Shown: one piece after another, positions 20,136 to 23,546 of the stretch | Layout of the letters: each line of letters begins with the position of its first letter | Position numbering within the stretch: position 1 is the first letter of the stretch | Translations under genes and position numbers: made by a program | Notes under the pieces: generated by a model | The model's database searches: none | The model's input: the letters and a program-made list of their open reading frames with translations, nothing else | Told to the model about the DNA's origin: nothing | NCBI RefSeq assembly: GCF_000003605.2 | Contig: NW_003130854.1 | Span: 1,509,806-1,533,351 of the forward strand | Reading direction: 5' to 3' | DNA: 23,546 bases | Source of the DNA: Saccoglossus kowalevskii | Taxonomy: Eukaryota; Hemichordata; Enteropneusta; Harrimaniidae

Positions 20136-21729
20136 TTAAGCGGTTCTCGTTTTATTGGATCCAACAAAAGCTTTGTGTTGGTCTTCCGTGACGTAGGGGT
20201 TTCCCTCTACAATAACCGTGTTCATTTCTGTCATTTTGATATGGGTTGGCAAAAACTTTGGCACTTCGACGAGCTTGCCTCGCCGTGGCGTCGATGGCTC
20301 GCTTTGCTGACTCCCTGAGCTATCTGTTTTTTCCCTGTACAACACTGGATTAGATTTCGTTTCGGGGCCCGTGGCTTTTCCTTTGATACCAAGCTTAGTT
20401 TCTACATCCTTATCCCGAATCCGGGCGTCTGACAGTTCCATAATACGCAACTTGATTGGTCCCTGTCGCACAGTGGATGATTTTGACGGGGCTTGTTGTT
20501 TCTTTGGCTGTTCTTTGTTTTCATTGACGCCGCTAACTGAGTGGTTCATTGGTGATAGTCGCAGGGACGCCCTCAACTTCTCCTGCAGCTGTTTCTCTTC
20601 TTCTTTCAGACTGAACCGATTCCGGTACTCGTTTACAGTCATTTCTAACTGCTGCTTTCCTCTTTTCTTTGGCCCACCCTCGCTAATGTTCGGTTTCTGG
20701 TGCAAAACGCTACTTTTCCACCGCACACTATCTGGATTATCTTTAGGGTTGACCTCTGTTCTTCTCTCGTGTATGGCAATCCCCCTTATTTCATGTTCGT
20801 CAAAGTTTATGCCAATCGATTCCGAGGGAATGCTCGATGAGTTTTGTACATTTTCAGCAACTTTAGTTTTCAATATTTTCTCGTCGGAGGTCTCAGTAAA
20901 GTCATTTGTAGAGTTCGGAGGGTTTTGAGTAGAATCAGTGGGCATGGGAGGCTCTCGTATACCTTCCCGCAAGTCCCACTCTCTCACCGACGCCACTGAA
21001 GCACGGTTCTTCATACTGCTCGATGTCGGTCGGCTGCCGAAGAACTTTTCCCGCGCTTTTTCGAAATTCTCCCGAGCAGCTGTGACGTATTTGTCGGTGT
21101 CGGCATGTCTGGAACTTTTGAACGGTTTCTTGCGCGTTTTTGCGTCGCTCAGTTTCACCCTGTAGGAAGAAACGCCCTCTATCGGTGGCATTTCTCGAAT
21201 CGGTACTGACGACGACCTTTTAAGCGGCGGCTGGTAACTCCGCTTGCTACCGTGCACGCCGCTCCCGTCGTGAACGATTTGGACGGAAAATGGAAACTTC
21301 ACGCTCGGCCCGTAAAGTAAATCGAGACACGACCTTCCATTTCTGACTGCTGCGCGTATTTCGGTTCCCTCGACACCCATTGGCCGCTGCCTTTCCACCC
21401 GCTCGGACAAAAGCGGCGCTAGTGACTCCGAGTCGGATGACTCCGATGAACATGGGCGCTCATCCGTAGACTCATTTGCAGTTTCCTCCGGTGACGTCAT
21501 GACTCCGTAAGAAGTTTGGATGATGGGTAATTGTAACTCCTTGTATTCTACTTGATGATTGGGAGAACTGCCCGCAAGTGTCGGACTTTTTTCTACCGTA
21601 GTTTCCTTCGTCTTTGTTTGACCTTTGGCGGGCCTGCTATGTCGAAACTTTGTAAGGAACTCGCCTCCCAGGCTTTTTGGCATTACATGGGTCCTTGTTT
21701 TTAACGTCTCCAGAATTCTTGTCCAGAAA
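20136..21729 (-). CDS. Terminal 3' exon of an unrecognised, mostly disordered protein
   Basis: An open frame on the minus strand ends at TAA (20138-20136). I do not recognise the protein. I begin the exon at 21729, after a strong splice acceptor, because the open frame continues only about 30 bases upstream before a stop and has no ATG there. The first base completes a codon begun in the previous exon, then F-W-T-R-I-L follows. The first internal Met (21683-21681, MPKSLGG) would be the start if the gene were intronless. About 530 residues are encoded, rich in Ser, Lys, Glu and Arg, with no membrane segment, zinc finger or enzymatic motif. Visible pieces: an acidic Ser cluster (ERPCSSESSDSE, about 21458-21423), KRSSSVP at 21221-21201 (a 14-3-3 mode-1 and basophilic kinase type site), amphipathic helices near 21095-21030 and 20624-20552, and LSDA-basic motifs near 21149 and 20435. 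G+C and CpG are higher than in the flanks. A cytoskeletal or scaffold role is only a guess. Upstream exons lie to the right and none was identified. Confidence 0.8.
20151..20156 (-). promoter_or_regulatory. AATAAA poly(A) hexamer inside the coding end
   Basis: The codons for Asn-Lys near the C terminus spell AATAAA, 12 bases before the stop codon. About 40-90 bases downstream the minus strand is strongly GT-rich (GGTGGTGC, GGGTGTTTGTG, GTGGTAACTGTGG), as expected of a downstream element. Cleavage at the usual 10-30 nt spacing would fall on or just after the stop. Confidence 0.4.
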
Positions 21730-21764
21730 CTGAAACAGGAAATTAAGAAAGACAACCGTTAATA
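21730..21764 (-). other. 3' splice site: branch point, pyrimidine tract and AG
   Basis: On the minus strand TATTAAC (21764-21758, similar to the TACTAAC branch consensus) lies about 30 bases before the exon. It is followed by a T/C-rich tract (TTGTCTTTCTTAATTTCCTG) and TTTCAG ending at 21730. All three elements are at standard spacing, and this is the main evidence that the coding frame at 20136-21729 is a spliced exon. Confidence 0.8.
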
Positions 21765-22020
21765 ATTCAGTTCCCTCAGAATAATCGCGCCCGTTCTCTC
21801 GGGAGATTGTTTTAGGCAGTGCGTTTCGCCACGGTGTCGCTTCTTATCTTCTCGACAGCGAGTGTATATCCGATGAATCGCGCACTTGGCTTAGCCATTT
21901 CAACTTCACGAAATGTATTGCATTATTATTTTTGCCATATTTTGTTATTTTTATTATTCAAGTTGTATTTTCTATTGTATAGGTGCCACCTTTGTGATCT
22001 ATTCCCGACTTTAATCAAGT
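21765..22020 (-). other. Intron sequence upstream of the exon
   Basis: Presumed intron of the minus-strand gene, inferred from the acceptor at 21730. It is AT-rich toward 22000. The short ORFs on either strand are not supported. Confidence 0.5.
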
Positions 22021-22328
22021 TTAAAGGGCGGTAGTCGTCGCGCTGCGCATGTGCGACATTTGTGTTGATGAACATTGATTTTCCCATAATCCAATGCGCT
22101 TTTCTAATGGAAATCACAAGTATGAGGTTCGACCTGGACGCGACTAGCACAAATTGCCGCTCGTGACTCCTTCGATACCTTCTAAACACCTAATGAAATA
22201 CCTAATTAAAACTTGGTAACGTCTAAGTTTGTACTCGTTGCTCTGTGCAACAGTCAAAGTCGCCATCTTTGTTTATAAAAGACCCATATATCTTGCGCAT
22301 GCGTGGCGCGACGACTACCGTCCTTTAA
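22021..22328. mobile_element. MITE copy 1, 300 bp, TTAA target duplication
   Basis: The best preserved copy. TTAA at 22021-22024 and 22325-22328 flank exactly 300 bp (22025-22324). The left end AGGGCGGTAGTCGTCGCGC and the reverse complement of the right end AGGACGGTAGTCGTCGCGC continue to GCATG, agreeing at 24 of 27 positions. The interior is AT-rich with no transposase. A subterminal ATATATGGGTC (reverse strand) echoes the GATATGGG block of copies 2 and 3. It sits about 300 bases upstream of the splice acceptor, so it is probably intronic. Because the TTAA is followed by AGG, I favour a Kolobok-type source over piggyBac. Confidence 0.9.
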
Positions 22329-22390
22329 GTTTAATAAAAAAAAATGAATCCTAGAATATCTATAGTTCACATTCTCTACCCAGAGTAAGT

Positions 22391-22412
22391 TGTCAATGAA
22401 TATTCATTGACA
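22391..22412. promoter_or_regulatory. 22-bp perfect palindrome containing a POU MORE-type site
   Basis: TGTCAATGAAT (22391-22401) is followed directly by its exact reverse complement, giving a perfect 22-bp dyad with no loop. The central 12 bases, ATGAATATTCAT, match the published consensus for POU-factor homodimer MORE sites, ATG(A/C)ATAT(T/G)CAT. It is 63 bp from the MITE edge at 22328, probably within the intron of the minus-strand gene. Function is inferred from the motif only. Confidence 0.45.
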
Positions 22413-23546
22413 TGTCGTAACGTGTCAGCTTGTTTGGGATAAGACCATCTTGTCGGTGCACGCCAGTGGTAAAGTTCAACGTGTACAATCTGCGGAGCAA
22501 CCAACCAACACGGAGGAACGTCATTTGACCCAAATCACAAAATGCTTCAGTTTCATGGCACTTAATAGTAAACTAATGAAGTAGTAAACTTAACTCGGCT
22601 CTAAATTGTCAACACACCCACTTTATAACGGCATCCGTAGGCACAAGATGACCTTGAGTGATTTGAACGACGGTCTCTGATGCTGATTTTAACGGGTGGT
22701 GTGGCCAAGTTTTGGTTGCATACTCGATATAAGACACATCAAATGGGATCCGAGACCGCCGAGTTTATGGCATACTAAATCATGAAGATGGCCAATTGAT
22801 AAGCACAATACCATATGAAAAGGGATGCTTTTAACGAGACATTCTTGCAATTCAATAATTCCCCTTTCCGCACACTTCACATTATACTGTTTTACGGCAT
22901 CCAAAGGTGTCATGGACATCGTGTACTAGTATTTCCGAGGTCGTAAACAAATGTGAACACCTTTTTTAAGGTATCTGAACACACCAACCGGTCGCAACTT
23001 ACACTTAACGGTGAACAATATAATTTTGAAGTTGTCATGAAAAAATAACTTCTTCCAGTCCTTCATACTATAATCATAATGTAGCTACATTCCAACCATT
23101 GTTAATTTCACGTGACGTTATTGTAATATATTGCTAGTATAAGGCGATTTGAATAAGAATAATCGTGCGCGAGGCGCAGCCCAAAAAAAAAAAGAACTCG
23201 TTTTTGAGTTTATTGATATTATACTAACAATACGTCATTTTATAATTGTTTAAGCTCACAATTGGTTATTTTTTCTTCCGTTTCACCGTGACGTTATTAG
23301 TTTCTCGCCCACAATTGTTCCAACCGCAGTCCCTCAACAACGCTGTGCTTCAACACGTGACATAGCATAGTCTGGAGTACATGTATCACGTGACCATTAA
23401 TGTATAATTGAAATTGATATTTTCTTTTTAAAAACCAGATGTTTCTCGCCACCAAAATGATAATTATCGAAAACAGGCATTTACACTTGTGTTTATATCC
23501 GTGTTTCATAATTCGCGACACGTAATCACCCATAATCTAATAATTA
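22413..23546. other. Presumed intron or upstream flank, no exon identified
   Basis: Nothing I can support as a gene. A 76-codon minus-strand ORF (22919-22689) begins at an ATG and has a plausible coding look over its first 35 codons (to CATATG at about 22815). However, no phase-compatible donor links it to the exon at 21729 and no good acceptor precedes it. An A run is at 23185-23194. Confidence 0.4.

Noticed and set aside
20371-20928. 185-codon plus-strand ORF
   Set aside because: It is antisense to the coding exon and Ser/Phe/Leu-rich as expected of a shadow frame. The minus frame is longer and has a splice acceptor.
21730-21755. Extending the coding sequence to a start at 21755
   Set aside because: That start is TTG and not ATG, and it lies in the pyrimidine tract before the splice AG, so these bases are intron.

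Overview
This is nuclear DNA of an animal, most likely a marine invertebrate; the species cannot be named from the sequence. The evidence is an intron-type 3' splice site (branch-point-like motif, pyrimidine tract, CAG) in front of a 1.6 kb coding exon, a tRNA-Val(AAC) gene with canonical internal Pol III promoter boxes and close to other animal tRNA-Val genes, A-rich microsatellites, a tail fragment of a LINE-type retrotransposon, and several short TTAA-flanked inverted-repeat transposons. Nothing looks prokaryotic: there are no operons, ribosome binding sites or long dense ORFs.

Layout. Positions 1-17160 hold no gene I can defend. They contain an (AAAAT)n tract (131-245), a LINE C-terminal remnant on the minus strand (2088-2327), TTAA-flanked MITEs at 2919-3049 and 6185-6341 and a decayed one at 10873-11195, an (AAAT)n tract (9966-10104), smaller trinucleotide repeats, and several inverted repeats. 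A possible promoter-like patch lies at 3200-3655. An intact tRNA-Val(AAC) is at 17161-17233, with a broken copy 1.2 kb downstream (18437-18503). A fifth, orphan MITE end lies at 18737-18792.

The only protein-coding sequence I can support is on the minus strand: a terminal 3' exon running from the splice acceptor at 21729 down to a TAA at 20136. It encodes about 530 residues of a mostly disordered, Ser/Lys/Glu-rich protein that I do not recognise. Upstream exons must lie to the right, in the intron beginning at 21730 or beyond the window. That intron, or its flank, carries the best MITE copy (22025-22324) and a 22-bp perfect palindrome (22391-22412).

The most notable pattern is the MITE family: four copies with matching, related inverted termini (three with exact TTAA duplications) plus one orphan end in 23.5 kb, with AGG/AGCG-type tips that fit the Kolobok group better than piggyBac. 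The exon itself may be a lineage-specific protein. It carries a motif repeated twice (LSDA + basic residues) and an AATAAA signal inside its last codons. I found no CRISPR, toxin, virus-like gene or multi-gene system.
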